From contig JABMLG010000001.1 of NCBI GenBank assembly GCA_013204985.1, positions 785,124-849,123 on the forward strand: a stretch of 64,000 nucleotides of DNA, in the 5' to 3' direction. The position numbers and the translations under genes were made by a program. Source of the stretch: Microbacteriaceae bacterium VKM Ac-2855 (GTDB lineage Bacteria > Actinomycetota > Actinomycetes > Actinomycetales > Microbacteriaceae). Below the pieces are notes generated by a model. It saw nothing but the letters and a program-made list of their open reading frames with translations, ran no database searches and had not been told where the DNA came from. Below, in pieces: positions 38,519 through 48,122 of the stretch (positions are counted from its first letter, which is position 1; each line of letters starts with the position of its first letter).

Positions 38519-39853
38519 ATGGATTCCGGATGGCTCGTCGTAGCGCAAGCGAGCGACCGCTCGGCGCCGGCCGCCGTCTCGCCGCGACGCATCGTCGGCG
38601 GGGTGTTGGGGATCGCCCTCGCCGTGATCCTGGTCGTCGCGGTGCTCGGCGTGCTCGCCGCGCAGCGCCTCGCCGAGGCGGAAGCGGTCGACGATGCGGC
38701 CGACACCGCCGAGCTGATCGCCGAGCTGCTGGTGCAACCCGCTCTGACCGACGGTGTCGTCTCCGGTGACGCGGCTGCGCTCGCCGCGCTCGACGACGTG
38801 GTTCGCGACCACGTGCTCAGCGACTCGATCATCCGGGTGAAGCTGTGGGACGACACCGGTCGCATCCTGTATTCCGACGAGCCGCGACTGATCGGCACGG
38901 TCTTCCCGTTGGAAGAGGATGAGGAGGAGGCCTTCGCCGACCCGGTGGTGCAGGCGGACGTCTCCGACCTGCACGAGCCCGAGAACGTCTACGAGCGCGA
39001 CCGCGGCACGCTGCTCGAGGCGTACCGGCCGGTGTGGACGCCGAACGGAGAGACGCTGCTGTTCGAGAGCTACTTCCGTTACGACGAGGTCGTGCGTCGG
39101 AGCGGCGAGCTGTGGCAGGGCTTCGCCGCGATCACCGTCGGCAGCCTGGTCCTGCTGGTGCTGCTGCTGCTGCCGGTCCTCCGTCGCCTGATCACCCTGT
39201 TGGAGCGCGGTCGTCGTCAGCGCGAGGATCTGCTGCAACGCGCGATCGACGCATCGGCGGATGAACGGCGTCGGATCGCCGGAACGTTGCACGACGGGGT
39301 GGTGCAGGAGCTGACCGCCGCTTCCTTCGCAGTGCACGCGGCCGCGGAGCGAGCGGATGCGGACGGGGATCCGGATGCTGCGACTCGACTGCGCGACGTC
39401 TCGCAGACCGTCCGCGCGGGCATCGTCGGCCTGCGTTCCCTGCTCGTCGACATCTACCCGCCCAGCCTGGCCGAGTCGGGACTCGCGGCCGCCCTGGGTG
39501 ACCTCGCTGCGATCACCCGCGCCCGCGGCGTGGCGGTTCGGCTCGATGTTCCCGTCGAAAGCGGTCTGGATCCCGACGCCGAGCGGCTCGTCTTCCGGAT
39601 CGCGCACGAAGTGCTCGCGAACGCCGTCGCGCACTCGGGCGCCTCGACGGTGCACCTGCGCCTCACGGCCGGCGTGCTCGAGGTCAGTGACGACGGTGTC
39701 GGATTCGATCCCGTCGCCGCGCTCGCCGCTCCCGAGCCGGGCCACCTGGGTCTGCGTGTTCTTCGCGATCTCGCACTCGAACACGGCGCTCGGCTCGCGG
39801 TGCGCAGCGCGGCCGGCGAGGGCACGCGCTGGCGGTTGGAGACGACGGCGTGA
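38519..39853 (+). CDS. NarL-type sensor histidine kinase
   Basis: Membrane sensor kinase of 444 residues. Helix 1 is near residues 25-48, an extracytoplasmic sensor region of about 150 residues follows (acidic, LEEDEEEAFADPVVQADVSD), then helix 2 near 203-222. The HisKA_3 motif is ADERRRIAGTLHDGVVQELT, with the phospho-His at about 258. The ATPase domain has HEVLANAVAHSGAS and VSDDGVGFDP. ATG 38519 is used because TAACTT lies eight bases upstream; an ATG at 38474 in frame is possible. It overlaps the response regulator by GTGA and diverges from the operon 2 leader. Confidence 0.88.
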   Translation: MDSGWLVVAQASDRSAPAAVSPRRIVGGVLGIALAVILVVAVLGVLAAQRLAEAEAVDDAADTAELIAELLVQPALTDGVVSGDAAALAALDDVVRDHVLSDSIIRVKLWDDTGRILYSDEPRLIGTVFPLEEDEEEAFADPVVQADVSDLHEPENVYERDRGTLLEAYRPVWTPNGETLLFESYFRYDEVVRRSGELWQGFAAITVGSLVLLVLLLLPVLRRLITLLERGRRQREDLLQRAIDASADERRRIAGTLHDGVVQELTAASFAVHAAAERADADGDPDAATRLRDVSQTVRAGIVGLRSLLVDIYPPSLAESGLAAALGDLAAITRARGVAVRLDVPVESGLDPDAERLVFRIAHEVLANAVAHSGASTVHLRLTAGVLEVSDDGVGFDPVAALAAPEPGHLGLRVLRDLALEHGARLAVRSAAGEGTRWRLETTA

Positions 39854-40458
39854 TCCGCGTGCTGCTCGTCGACGATCATCCCCTCGTCCGTGCAGGGCTG
39901 GCCGGTCTGATCGGCGCGAGTGACGGGATGCTCGTGGTCGCCGAGGCATCCGGCGGCGCTGCCGCGCTCATCGCCTACGCCGAGCACCGGCCCGACATCG
40001 TGCTGATGGACCTGTCGATGCCCGGCATGGACGGGGTCGAGGCGACGGAGCGGCTCCGGGCCGAGGACCCGGCGGCCCGCGTCGTGGTGCTGACATCCTT
40101 CGACGATCGGGCGCGGGTTCTCGCCGCCCTGCGCGCCGGGGCCGTCGGTTATCAATTGAAGGATGCTGATCCAGCGGCCGTTCTCGCCGCGATCCGCTCG
40201 GCGGCTGCGGGCGACGTGCCGCTCGACCCCCGCGCGGCGCGTGCGCTGCTGCCCGGCTCACCCGCTGACGGCCCCGAACTCAGCGCCCGCGAGGAGCAGG
40301 TGCTCCGGCTGATCGCCCGCGGCTGGTCGAACAAGCAGATCGCCGCCGAGCTCGGCATCGCGGAGCGCACCGTCAAGGTGCACGTCGGTCACCTGTTCCG
40401 TCGAATCGATGTGCGCGACCGCACGAGTGCGGCGCTGTGGGCGCGCGATCACCTCTGA
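39850..40458 (+). CDS. NarL/LuxR-type response regulator
   Basis: A 202-residue regulator with receiver domain (acidic pair D8/D9 in LLVDDHPLVRAGL, phospho-acceptor about D54 in IVLMDLSMPGMDGVEA, the conserved Lys in VGYQLKDAD) and a LuxR-type helix-turn-helix (LSAREEQVLRLIARGWSNKQ, then ERTVKVHVGHLFRRI). It is phosphorylated by the kinase that it overlaps (GTG start, GTGA). Two genes for secreted proteins follow. A perfect palindrome 36 bases after its stop is a candidate binding site, so these secreted proteins are its likely targets. Confidence 0.92.
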   Translation: MIRVLLVDDHPLVRAGLAGLIGASDGMLVVAEASGGAAALIAYAEHRPDIVLMDLSMPGMDGVEATERLRAEDPAARVVVLTSFDDRARVLAALRAGAVGYQLKDADPAAVLAAIRSAAAGDVPLDPRAARALLPGSPADGPELSAREEQVLRLIARGWSNKQIAAELGIAERTVKVHVGHLFRRIDVRDRTSAALWARDHL

Positions 40459-40493
40459 GCGCACTGCGGCGAGCAGGCGGCGCCGGCCCATCA

Positions 40494-40505
40494 GGTACTA
40501 GTACC
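40494..40505. promoter_or_regulatory. GGTACTAGTACC palindrome
   Basis: A perfect 12-bp palindrome 73 bases upstream of the secreted protein gene at 40578. Its centre TACTAGTA resembles inverted heptamers bound by NarL-type regulators. The palindrome is seen; the regulator assignment is inference. Confidence 0.4.
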
Positions 40506-40577
40506 GAAGTCCGATTGCCGCACCGCATCCGGTGTCGGAGGGTGAGACCACCACTCCCCCAGCAGGAAGGCCCTCGG

Positions 40578-41447
40578 ATGCCCTCGATCCGCCCCCGCAT
40601 CTCCCGAGCCGCTCGCGTCGTCGCGATCGCCGCGGCCGCCCTCGTTCTGACCGGCCTCGCCGCCGCGCCGGCCGAGGCCAAACCGTCCGAGAACGGTGGC
40701 GACTACGCCGTCACTGTGAACGGTGTCACCTACAATCCCGCCACCGGAAAGGACGTCAAGCTCAAAGACCTCGCCGCCTCCGGAACCATCGCGGTTCGTG
40801 GCCTCAACAACCGCTTCGACATCCGCACGTCGACGCTCGGCGTCTACGACTACACGCTCACCGGAGCACCGGACGCGCTGCGGATGGTGACCGCACCGAC
40901 GGTGATCTTCGCCTCGAAGGTGCCCACCCTGACCCCGGCGCAGCTCGCCGGCGCGAAGATCAAGGAGCTGGAGGTGAGGGACGACTCCCTCGTGATCATC
41001 TTCTCGACGGCAGCCGGCAAGCTGAAGATCCAGGCGAAGGACGGCGCTCAAGGCGGCATCTTCCAGATGGAGCCCGAGTTCGCCGGCAACGTCGAGCTGG
41101 TGCACACGCTCGGCCCCGGCCTGTTCTACTTCGTGAACAGCTTCACGGGCAAGGTCAACTTCGGCAATGGCGTCGACGCCGTGACCGCGGCGCAGAGCCC
41201 GACCGGGTACCACCAGATGCTGCTGGGCAAGGACAGCCCCCAGGTCGCGACGAAGACGTTCCAGAGCGGCACGGTCACGAGGTGGTCCGTCGCCTCCGGC
41301 GGCCGACTCGGCGGCGTCCTCGGCGAGGACGCGATCGAGCTCTCCCAGGGTGCGACCAACTGCACGCAGCAGTGCCAGGCGCAGAACCGGATCCACGGAT
41401 CCCTGCCCGTACCGCCGAACCCGACCAACCCGACGCCGATCGGCTGA
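40578..41447 (+). CDS. Secreted protein, function unknown
   Basis: A 289-residue exported protein. A Sec/Tat-like signal (RPRISRAARVVAIAAAALVL, cleaved after APAEA) precedes a mature region with no Cys until the end. Strands such as YAVTVNGVTYNPATGKDVKL and IIFSTAAGKLKIQAKDGAQG suggest an all-beta fold. Two cysteines lie near the C-terminus in NCTQQCQAQNR, followed by a Pro/Asn tail. ATG at 40578 has AGGAAGG seven bases upstream. It follows the two-component genes and ends at a perfect hairpin. I do not recognise the family. Confidence 0.75.
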   Translation: MPSIRPRISRAARVVAIAAAALVLTGLAAAPAEAKPSENGGDYAVTVNGVTYNPATGKDVKLKDLAASGTIAVRGLNNRFDIRTSTLGVYDYTLTGAPDALRMVTAPTVIFASKVPTLTPAQLAGAKIKELEVRDDSLVIIFSTAAGKLKIQAKDGAQGGIFQMEPEFAGNVELVHTLGPGLFYFVNSFTGKVNFGNGVDAVTAAQSPTGYHQMLLGKDSPQVATKTFQSGTVTRWSVASGGRLGGVLGEDAIELSQGATNCTQQCQAQNRIHGSLPVPPNPTNPTPIG

Positions 41448-41469
41448 GTCGGTACCTCTCGCCGCCCCC

Positions 41470-41501
41470 AACGGGTCCTGTGAATCGTCACAGGACCCGT
41501 T
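41470..41501 (+). terminator. 14-bp perfect hairpin terminator
   Basis: AACGGGTCCTGTGA and TCACAGGACCCGTT pair perfectly around ATCG, 22 bases after the preceding stop, with a short T run after TGTAGGG. It ends the secreted-protein transcript. Confidence 0.85.
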
Positions 41502-41551
41502 GTAGGGTTTCCCCGGCGCGGTCGCCGAGACCGCGGTCTCGGAGGTTCATC

Positions 41552-43606
41552 GTGCGTCACCGTTCCCGCATTCTCGCTTCCGGTCTGATCGCGCCCGTGC
41601 TCGTCGCCGCTGTGCTCGCACCGCCCGCCGATGCCGCGGCCGTCATCGTCCCGGTCGTCGGCGACATCGCGGTCGACACCACCTGGGGTGCGGGCAACGT
41701 CTTCCTCATCGAGCACGACCTCGCCGTGCTCGAGGGTGCGACCCTCACGATCGAACCCGGCGCCGTCGTCAAGGTCTCCCCCGTCATCACGCTCTCGGTG
41801 TTAGGCACAGTGTCGGCGAGTGGCACTGCGGCGGCTGCGACCATCATCACCTCGTCGCGCGACGACACGGCCGGTGGCGACACCGATGGGCCCGGCGGCG
41901 CTCCCGAACGCGGCGAATGGGGCGGTTTCGTCCTCGAAGAGAGCGGTGTCGCGACCTTCGACGCGGTGGAGGTCCGTTACGGCTCGATCGGCACTTCGAA
42001 CGCCGTCAACACCGGACGACTGCAGGTCGTCGACAGCGTGGTCGCCCAGAGCATCAGCGGGATCACGTTCACGGGTGAGAACATCGAGGTCCGCGATTCG
42101 TCGATCGATGCCGGACTGGTCGGCTTCAGCACGAGCGACTCGAGCGACCCGGCCGACGGGCTCCGCTTCGAGGGGAACACCGTCGACGGCGGGCCGCTGC
42201 TCGCGGTCGGCGGCGGGTCGTCGGCGGATGCGGTGCAGCCGGTCGTCCGCGACAACCACGTCACCGGAGTGGTCGGTTACGCGCTGCCACTGCAGTACGG
42301 AGCGTCCCGGCTGCTGCCCTCCGACGTCACCGGCAACACGGCCGTCGGCAACGACGTGAACGCGATCGGCCTCGCAGGCACCCTGCAGGAGGACTGGACG
42401 ATCACGGGCGACGAGCCCCTGCCCGTGCTGCTCGGCACCACCGGCAACGCCTTCGGTGGTCTTCGGGTCGGCGCCGGGCACACCCTGACGCTCGAGCCCG
42501 GCGCCGTGCTCAAGCCCGCCGCGTCCGGAAGCATCGAGGACCCGGGCGCCCGTCTCGCGGTCGACGGCACGTTGGAGGTGCTCGGCACCGAGAACGAACC
42601 GGCGACGCTCACCTCGCAGTGGGACGATGAGATCGGCGTCGCTGCTTCGGGCGGCGGTATCACCGAGCCGAGCGTCGACGATTGGGGCGGGGTGACCGTC
42701 TTCGCCGGCGGAACCGCTCGCTTCGAACACGCCCAGCTGAACAACGCCGGGCTGCAGGCCTTCGGCTCGCTCACGATGACCGACTCGGTCGTGACGCAGA
42801 CGGCGTTCGGCATCGAGGCCGACGGCCCCGGCTCGACGATCGTGCGGCGCAGCGGCATCGACGGCGGCCTGGCCGCGCATCCGTTCGCCCCTTACGACCA
42901 GAGCGTCGCGGCGGCGATCGAGTTGACCGACAACGAGGTCCAACGCGGCCAGTTGATCGCCGCGGCTGGAACCGACCCGACGGTCGCCTTCACCGTCATG
43001 GGGAACCGGGTGACCGGGGCCCTGATCGACGGGACGGCGGATCCGAGCCTTCCGTACGCCATCGTGCTCAGCTCGCCGCGACTGCGACCGATCGCCTTCG
43101 CGGGCAACAGCGCGGAGGGCACCGGTTCGGATGCGATTGCGCTGAACGGCACGCTCGTCTCGGACTGGTCGGTGCCGGCAAGCGGTCCCGCCTACGCGAT
43201 CACGCCGTACGGCGCCGATCGGCCCGGACTGACCGTCGCTCGAAGCGCCACGCTGACGCTGCGCCCGGGCGTGGTGCTGAAAGTCGGCACCGCGGGCGAT
43301 CAGGAGGGCGCGTTCGATGTGGCCGGTCGCCTCGCCGTGGTCGCGGCGCCCGCCCGCCCGGTGATCGTGACGTCCACCTTCGACGACGCCGTCGGGGTGC
43401 CCATCGACCCGAGCGACCGCGGACCCGCGGTGAGCGACTGGGCCGGCATCCGCGTCACGGGTACCGGCGTGATCGCCGCCGCCGGGCTGTCGCTGCGGTA
43501 CACCGACGGCACACCACTCACCACCCGCTCGACGCTGCTCGGCGTCGCGAAGCCGAGCTGCGGGTACCTCCTCGCCGCTGGTCGGGCGACGGCCCGCTGC
43601 TTCTGA
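41552..43606 (+). CDS. Secreted right-handed beta-helix protein
   Basis: A 684-residue exported protein with a signal peptide (RSRILASGLIAPVLVAAVLA, cleaved near ADAAA). The mature part is three successive modules, each with a capping repeat (LEGATLTIEPGAVVKVSPVI; LTLEPGAVLKP; LTLRPGVVLKVG) followed by short helical-coil repeats and a W-G or W-A turn (EWGGFVLEESGVATFDAVEV; DWGGVTVFAGGTARFEHAQL; DWAGIRVTGTGVIAAAGLSL). That is the pattern of a parallel beta-helix, as in pectate-lyase-like and adhesin proteins. No catalytic triad is evident. It ends with a Cys-containing CGYLLAAGRATARCF. GTG at 41552 has GGAGG upstream. Confidence 0.8.
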   Translation: MRHRSRILASGLIAPVLVAAVLAPPADAAAVIVPVVGDIAVDTTWGAGNVFLIEHDLAVLEGATLTIEPGAVVKVSPVITLSVLGTVSASGTAAAATIITSSRDDTAGGDTDGPGGAPERGEWGGFVLEESGVATFDAVEVRYGSIGTSNAVNTGRLQVVDSVVAQSISGITFTGENIEVRDSSIDAGLVGFSTSDSSDPADGLRFEGNTVDGGPLLAVGGGSSADAVQPVVRDNHVTGVVGYALPLQYGASRLLPSDVTGNTAVGNDVNAIGLAGTLQEDWTITGDEPLPVLLGTTGNAFGGLRVGAGHTLTLEPGAVLKPAASGSIEDPGARLAVDGTLEVLGTENEPATLTSQWDDEIGVAASGGGITEPSVDDWGGVTVFAGGTARFEHAQLNNAGLQAFGSLTMTDSVVTQTAFGIEADGPGSTIVRRSGIDGGLAAHPFAPYDQSVAAAIELTDNEVQRGQLIAAAGTDPTVAFTVMGNRVTGALIDGTADPSLPYAIVLSSPRLRPIAFAGNSAEGTGSDAIALNGTLVSDWSVPASGPAYAITPYGADRPGLTVARSATLTLRPGVVLKVGTAGDQEGAFDVAGRLAVVAAPARPVIVTSTFDDAVGVPIDPSDRGPAVSDWAGIRVTGTGVIAAAGLSLRYTDGTPLTTRSTLLGVAKPSCGYLLAAGRATARCF

Positions 43607-43617
43607 TGGTCTTGCCC

Positions 43618-44781
43618 TTACGCCGTGACCGGCACCGGGCGCTTCGCGAGCGCCGCGGCGAGCACCATCACGATCAACGCGGCGAACGTGATCGCGGCAC
43701 CGGCCCAGAGCGGTGAGGTGTAACCGAGACCGGCCGCGATGGTGAGGCCGCCGATCCAGGCGCCGAGGGCGTTGCCCACGTTGAAGGCGGCGATGTTCGC
43801 GCTGGAGGCGAGGGTGGCGGCGCCGTCCGCGGAGTGCATGATGCGTGTCTGCAGCCCGGGCACCGTCGCGAAGCCGAGTGCTCCCATCAGGAACAGCGCC
43901 ACGAGGGTGAGTACGGGGTTCGCGGCGACCGCGGCGAAGGCGATCAGTACGACGGTCAGTGCGGCGAGCACAACGATCAGAGTGGTGTCGAGCCGACGGT
44001 CGGCCGCCTTGCCGCCCGCGATGTTGCCGAGGAACAGTCCGACGCCGAAGAGCACGAGCAGCCACGGCACGGCAGCGGATGCGAAACCCGAAACTTCGGT
44101 GAGGGTGTAGGCGATGTAGGTGAAGGCGCCGAACATCCCGCCGAAGCCGAGCACGGTGACCACCAGCGAGAGCCACACCTGCACCGAGCGGAACGCACGC
44201 AGCTCGCCGAGCAGGCCGCCGGCAACGCCGTTGTGCCGGACGTTCGGCACCAGGGTGAGGATTCCCACGAAGGCGATCACGCCGATCGCGGTGATGGCCC
44301 AGAAGGTCGAACGCCAGCCGTAGGCCTGGCCGAGGAACGTGCCGAACGGCACGCCGAGAACGTTCGCCAGGGTCAGGCCGGTGAACATCACCGCGATGGC
44401 GCCGGCCTTCTTGTCGGCCGCGACCATATCGGCGGCGACCACGGCGCCGATCCCGAAGAAGGCGCCGTGGCAGAGCGCCGCGACGATGCGTCCGAGGAGC
44501 ATCACGGAGTAGTTCGGCGCGATCGCCGAGATCAGGTTTCCGGCGATGAACAGCAGCAGCAGGGCGAGCAGCACCCGCTTGCGTGAGAATCGCGTGACGG
44601 CTGCCGTGAGCGCGATCGCTCCGACGGCGACGCTCAGCGCGTAGCCCGAGATCAGCCAGCCGGCGGCCGCCTCGGTCACGGCGAAGTCCGCCGCGACCTC
44701 GGGCAGCAGTCCGGCGATGACGAACTCGGTGAGTCCGATGCCGAAGCCGCCGAGAGCGAGCGCGATGAGTCCGATGGGCAT
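43618..44781 (-). CDS. MFS transporter (DHA1, AraJ/sugar-efflux type)
   Basis: A 387-residue, twelve-helix major facilitator. The N-terminal half shows LIALALGGFGIGLTEFVIAG, WLISGYALSVAVGAIALTAA and the loop TRFSRKRVLL (motif A region). Members export sugars, chloramphenicol or other small molecules. ATG at 44781 with CAGGAGG about eight bases upstream. A MarR regulator is divergently encoded and repeats with TAGTTGCAC lie between them, so it is most likely induced by a small inhibitor. Confidence 0.88.
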   Translation of the reverse strand: MPIGLIALALGGFGIGLTEFVIAGLLPEVAADFAVTEAAAGWLISGYALSVAVGAIALTAAVTRFSRKRVLLALLLLFIAGNLISAIAPNYSVMLLGRIVAALCHGAFFGIGAVVAADMVAADKKAGAIAVMFTGLTLANVLGVPFGTFLGQAYGWRSTFWAITAIGVIAFVGILTLVPNVRHNGVAGGLLGELRAFRSVQVWLSLVVTVLGFGGMFGAFTYIAYTLTEVSGFASAAVPWLLVLFGVGLFLGNIAGGKAADRRLDTTLIVVLAALTVVLIAFAAVAANPVLTLVALFLMGALGFATVPGLQTRIMHSADGAATLASSANIAAFNVGNALGAWIGGLTIAAGLGYTSPLWAGAAITFAALIVMVLAAALAKRPVPVTA

Positions 44782-44844
44782 AACGGGGCCTCCTGAGGAT
44801 GGGGAGTAGCGGGTGGCCGGATCCGGCCGGCACGCGTACGCTGG

Positions 44845-44895
44845 TAGTTGCACGCGCGGCCTATGTGCGACCTAGATAGTTGCACACGCGGTGTA
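44845..44895. promoter_or_regulatory. Half-site repeats between MFS and MarR genes
   Basis: TAGTTGCACGCGCGG (44845) and TAGTTGCACACGCGG (44877) are direct repeats 32 bases apart, and GTGCGACCTA between them forms an inverted partner of the first. This is a typical MarR operator arrangement over a divergent promoter region. Confidence 0.6.
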
Positions 44896-44921
44896 TCGGC
44901 GCAAGCAACCAAGGAGGCACC

Positions 44922-45371
44922 GTGAGCATCGAGGACGACGCCGTCGAGGTCCGCGCCCAGGGCTGGCGAACGCTCGCCGCGCTGCACGGCGCGATCGAAA
45001 CCGCCCTGGAGAGGTCGCTCTCGAACGGTCCAGGGATATCCGTGATCGAGTACACCGTGCTCGACGCGCTCAGCCGCCAAGACGGCTGGCACATGCGGAT
45101 GCAGCAGCTCGCTCGGGCCGCTGCCCTGTCGAGCAGCGCCACCACGCGTCTGGTGAATCGACTCGAGGAGCGTGCCCTCCTCACGCGAGTGCTCTGCGCC
45201 GATGACCGCCGCGGCGTCTACACCGAGCTCACGGCCGCCGGACGCGCGCTGCTCGAGAAGGCGCGCCCCGTGCACGACGAGACGCTCGAGGCAGCTCTCG
45301 ACGCGGCACGCGAGAGCCCCGAACTCGCGCCGCTCGTCGACGCGCTGCACGCACTCGCTGTGCCCGCCTGA
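44922..45371 (+). CDS. MarR-family transcriptional regulator
   Basis: A 149-residue winged-helix regulator: EYTVLDALSRQDGWHMRMQQ, recognition helix ALSSSATTRLVNRLEERALL and wing ADDRRGVYTELTAAGRALLE. GTG at 44922 follows AAGGAGG by seven bases, which settles the start. It is divergent from the MFS exporter, with TAGTTGCAC half-sites between, so it presumably represses both. The inducing ligand is unknown. Confidence 0.9.
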   Translation: MSIEDDAVEVRAQGWRTLAALHGAIETALERSLSNGPGISVIEYTVLDALSRQDGWHMRMQQLARAAALSSSATTRLVNRLEERALLTRVLCADDRRGVYTELTAAGRALLEKARPVHDETLEAALDAARESPELAPLVDALHALAVPA

Positions 45372-45457
45372 TTCCGGCGTCGCACTGGCCGGGGTACGGG
45401 CGTTGTCGACTGAACACCCGACTGTCCGGAAGCGGCCCACCGGCCTACCCTTGCCCG

Positions 45458-45490
45458 ATGACCGAGACCCTGCCCCCCTACCCGAGTTAG
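45458..45490 (+). other. Ten-codon ORF upstream of glutamine synthetase
   Basis: ATG at 45458 starts M-T-E-T-L-P-P-Y-P-S then TAG. A TACCCT box ends exactly six bases before the ATG, the same leaderless geometry as other genes here. It lies 177 bases before the glutamine synthetase start. It could be a regulatory short frame or the stub of a lost gene; apart from it, 45372-45667 holds nothing recognisable. Confidence 0.3.
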
Positions 45491-45667
45491 CGGCGGCGCG
45501 AGCGTCGTGCGTCACCGTGGCGATGACTTCCCCCTCGTTTCCGCGTCAGGACAGGCGAGAGACCGTCACACCCCGGAAACACTCCCGCTACACCGCATCC
45601 GTAGCTTGGGCTCAGCGACTCCGCAGACACGCGCGGAGCAGTAGGCCGCGCAAAGGGGCAAGAGCAT

Positions 45668-47845
45668 ATGAGTGGAAATACCGTCCGCCGAGAAGCGATC
45701 AAAGACGTCGAGGCGTACATTCCTCCCGCCGTCAGCTTCACGGATGCGGAAGCGCCCGGAGAGATCTTCGGCGAGAACGTGTTCAGCACCATCGTCATGC
45801 GTCAGCGCCTGCCGAAGTCCGTCTTCAAGTCCGTGATGGCCACGATCGAGCACGGTGCGAAGCTCGACCCGCTCGTCGCCGACGCCGTCGCGTCCGCGAT
45901 GAAGGATTGGGCACTCGAGAAGGGCGCGACGCACTACGCGCACGTCTTCTACCCGCTGACCGGCCTCACCGCCGAGAAGCACGACAGCTTCTTCGAGCCC
46001 GTCGGCGACGGATCCGCGCTGGCGGAGTTCGCCGGCAAGACCCTGATCCAGGGTGAACCGGACGCCTCGTCGTTCCCCAACGGCGGCCTGCGCAACACGT
46101 TCGAAGCCCGCGGCTACACGGGTTGGGACGTCACGAGCCCCGCCTACGTGCTGGAGAATCCGAACGGCAACACGCTGTGCATCCCCACCGTCTTCGTCTC
46201 GATGACCGGTGAGGCCCTCGACCACAAGACCCCGCTGCTGCGTTCGCAGCAGGCGATGGGCACCCACGCCGAGCGCATCCTGACGCTCTTCGGCTCGACG
46301 AGCAACGCGAAGGTCGTCTCGTTCTGCGGCCCCGAGCAGGAGTACTTCCTCGTCGACCGGCACTTCTTCCTCGCCCGCCCCGACCTGCTCAACGCCGGTC
46401 GCACTCTGTTCGGCACCAAGCCGCCCAAGGGCCAGGAATTCGACGACCACTACTTCGGTGCGATCCCCGAGCGTGTGCTCGGCTTCATGATGGACACCGA
46501 GCGCGAGCTGTTCAAACTCGGCATCCCGGCGAAAACGCGACACAACGAGGTCGCCCCCGGCCAGTTCGAGATCGCGCCGATGTTCGAGCGTGGCAACATC
46601 GCGGCCGACCACCAGCAGCTGCTGATGACCACGTTCAAGACCATCGCCAAGAAGCACGGCATGGAGTGCCTCTTCCACGAGAAGCCGTTCCAGGGCGTCA
46701 ACGGGTCCGGCAAGCACGTGAACTGGTCGCTCGGCAACAACGAGGTCGGCTCGCTCCTGGTGCCCGGCGACACCCCGCACGAGAACGCGCAGTTCCTCGT
46801 GTTCTGCGCCGCGGTCATCCGCGCCGTGCACCTGTACGGCGGCCTGCTTCGCGCCTCGGTCGCCTCCGCCTCGAACGACCACCGCCTGGGCGCGAACGAG
46901 GCTCCCCCGGCCATCATCTCGATCTTCCTCGGCGACCAGCTCGCCGATGTCTTCGAGCAGCTGTCGAAGGGCCCGGCGACCTCGTCGAAGGGCAAGGGAA
47001 AGATGCAGATCGGTGTCGACACCCTCCCGGTGCTGCCGACCGACCCGGGCGACCGCAACCGCACCAGCCCGTTCGCCTTCACGGGCAACCGCTTCGAATT
47101 CCGGGCCCCGGGCTCGATGCAGACCGTGAACGGACCGATCGTCACGATCAACACGATCATGGCCGACTCGCTCGACTACGCGGCGACCCAGCTCGAGACC
47201 GCCATCGCAGCGGGCACCGACTTCGACTCGGCCGTGCAGACCCTGCTCACGCAGATCATCACCGACCACGGCGCCGTCGTCTTCAACGGCGACGGCTACT
47301 CGGATGCGTGGCCCGTCGAAGCCGAGAAGCGCGGACTCGCGAACCTGCGCACCACGCTGGACGCGCTGCCCGAGCTGATCACGGACGAGGCGCTCGCGCT
47401 GTTCGAGAAGTACAAGGTCTTCAACGACCGCGAGATGCACAGCCGCTACGAGATCGGACTGGAGCAGTACATCCTGAGCATCGGCGTGGAAGCGCGCCTC
47501 ACGCTCGAGATGGGTACCACCTCGATCCTGCCCGCGGCCGTACGACACCAGACGGAGCTCGCCGTCAACGTGGGCGCCCTCAAGGCCGCCGGCGTCGAGG
47601 CGGACACCGCCGCGCTCGAAGAGATCAGCGGCGTGGTCACCGAACTGCGCTCGGCCCTCGCCACCCTCAAGGCGGCGCTCGCGGAGGAGATCGGCCACGA
47701 CAGCCTCGCCGAAGCGACCCACGCGAAGGACGCCCTGATCCCCGCGATGGACGCCGTGCGCACCGCCGCCGACACCATCGAATCGATCATCGCGGACGAC
47801 CTCTGGCCGCTGCCGACGTACCAGGAGATGCTGTTCATCCTGTAA
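45668..47845 (+). CDS. glnN: Glutamine synthetase type III
   Basis: Cytoplasmic enzyme making glutamine from glutamate, ammonia and ATP. At 725 residues it has the size of the GSIII class, not GSI/GSII. The N-terminal GSIII extension ends with [20 protein letters not shown]. Active-site blocks follow: [11 protein letters not shown] (metal-binding Glu pair), [40 protein letters not shown] (NGSGKH latch), [16 protein letters not shown] and [15 protein letters not shown] at 45668 has AAAGGGG upstream. It stands alone and is followed by a hairpin. GSIII enzymes are often induced by nitrogen starvation. Confidence 0.95.
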   Translation: MSGNTVRREAIKDVEAYIPPAVSFTDAEAPGEIFGENVFSTIVMRQRLPKSVFKSVMATIEHGAKLDPLVADAVASAMKDWALEKGATHYAHVFYPLTGLTAEKHDSFFEPVGDGSALAEFAGKTLIQGEPDASSFPNGGLRNTFEARGYTGWDVTSPAYVLENPNGNTLCIPTVFVSMTGEALDHKTPLLRSQQAMGTHAERILTLFGSTSNAKVVSFCGPEQEYFLVDRHFFLARPDLLNAGRTLFGTKPPKGQEFDDHYFGAIPERVLGFMMDTERELFKLGIPAKTRHNEVAPGQFEIAPMFERGNIAADHQQLLMTTFKTIAKKHGMECLFHEKPFQGVNGSGKHVNWSLGNNEVGSLLVPGDTPHENAQFLVFCAAVIRAVHLYGGLLRASVASASNDHRLGANEAPPAIISIFLGDQLADVFEQLSKGPATSSKGKGKMQIGVDTLPVLPTDPGDRNRTSPFAFTGNRFEFRAPGSMQTVNGPIVTINTIMADSLDYAATQLETAIAAGTDFDSAVQTLLTQIITDHGAVVFNGDGYSDAWPVEAEKRGLANLRTTLDALPELITDEALALFEKYKVFNDREMHSRYEIGLEQYILSIGVEARLTLEMGTTSILPAAVRHQTELAVNVGALKAAGVEADTAALEEISGVVTELRSALATLKAALAEEIGHDSLAEATHAKDALIPAMDAVRTAADTIESIIADDLWPLPTYQEMLFIL

Positions 47846-48062
47846 TGGGAATCTCCTCGTTCCTCGTCGATTCCCGGGCGGTCGGCTCAGGTGCGGTGAC
47901 GGTTCTGCAGAGCCGGTTGCGACCGCGTACGACGAATCGCTGAAGACGCGATTCGCCGGTTACGCTCGCGCAGAGACGGTCACGTTATCGAGAATGGCCG
48001 GAATCCCGGTTTCGGGAACTGTAGAAAGAAGACGGCCGAGAGAAGATAGAAGAGCATGACAG

Positions 48063-48094
48063 AGAGAGGGTCGCCGGAGACGGCGGCCCTTTCT
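48063..48094 (+). terminator. Hairpin after glutamine synthetase gene
   Basis: AGAGAGGGTCGCCG (48063-48076) and CGGCGGCCCTTTCT (48081-48094) pair with two mismatches around GAGA. It lies about 220 bases after the glutamine synthetase stop and just before the next gene. Confidence 0.65.
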
Positions 48095-48122
48095 CGTGGG
48101 GGCGACTAGCCTGGGAAGTCAC

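Noticed and set aside
40532..41551. N-terminal extension of the beta-helix protein to 1024 residues
   Set aside because: The added part is the out-of-frame shadow of the secreted protein gene; the real start is the GTG at 41552 with GGAGG and a signal peptide.
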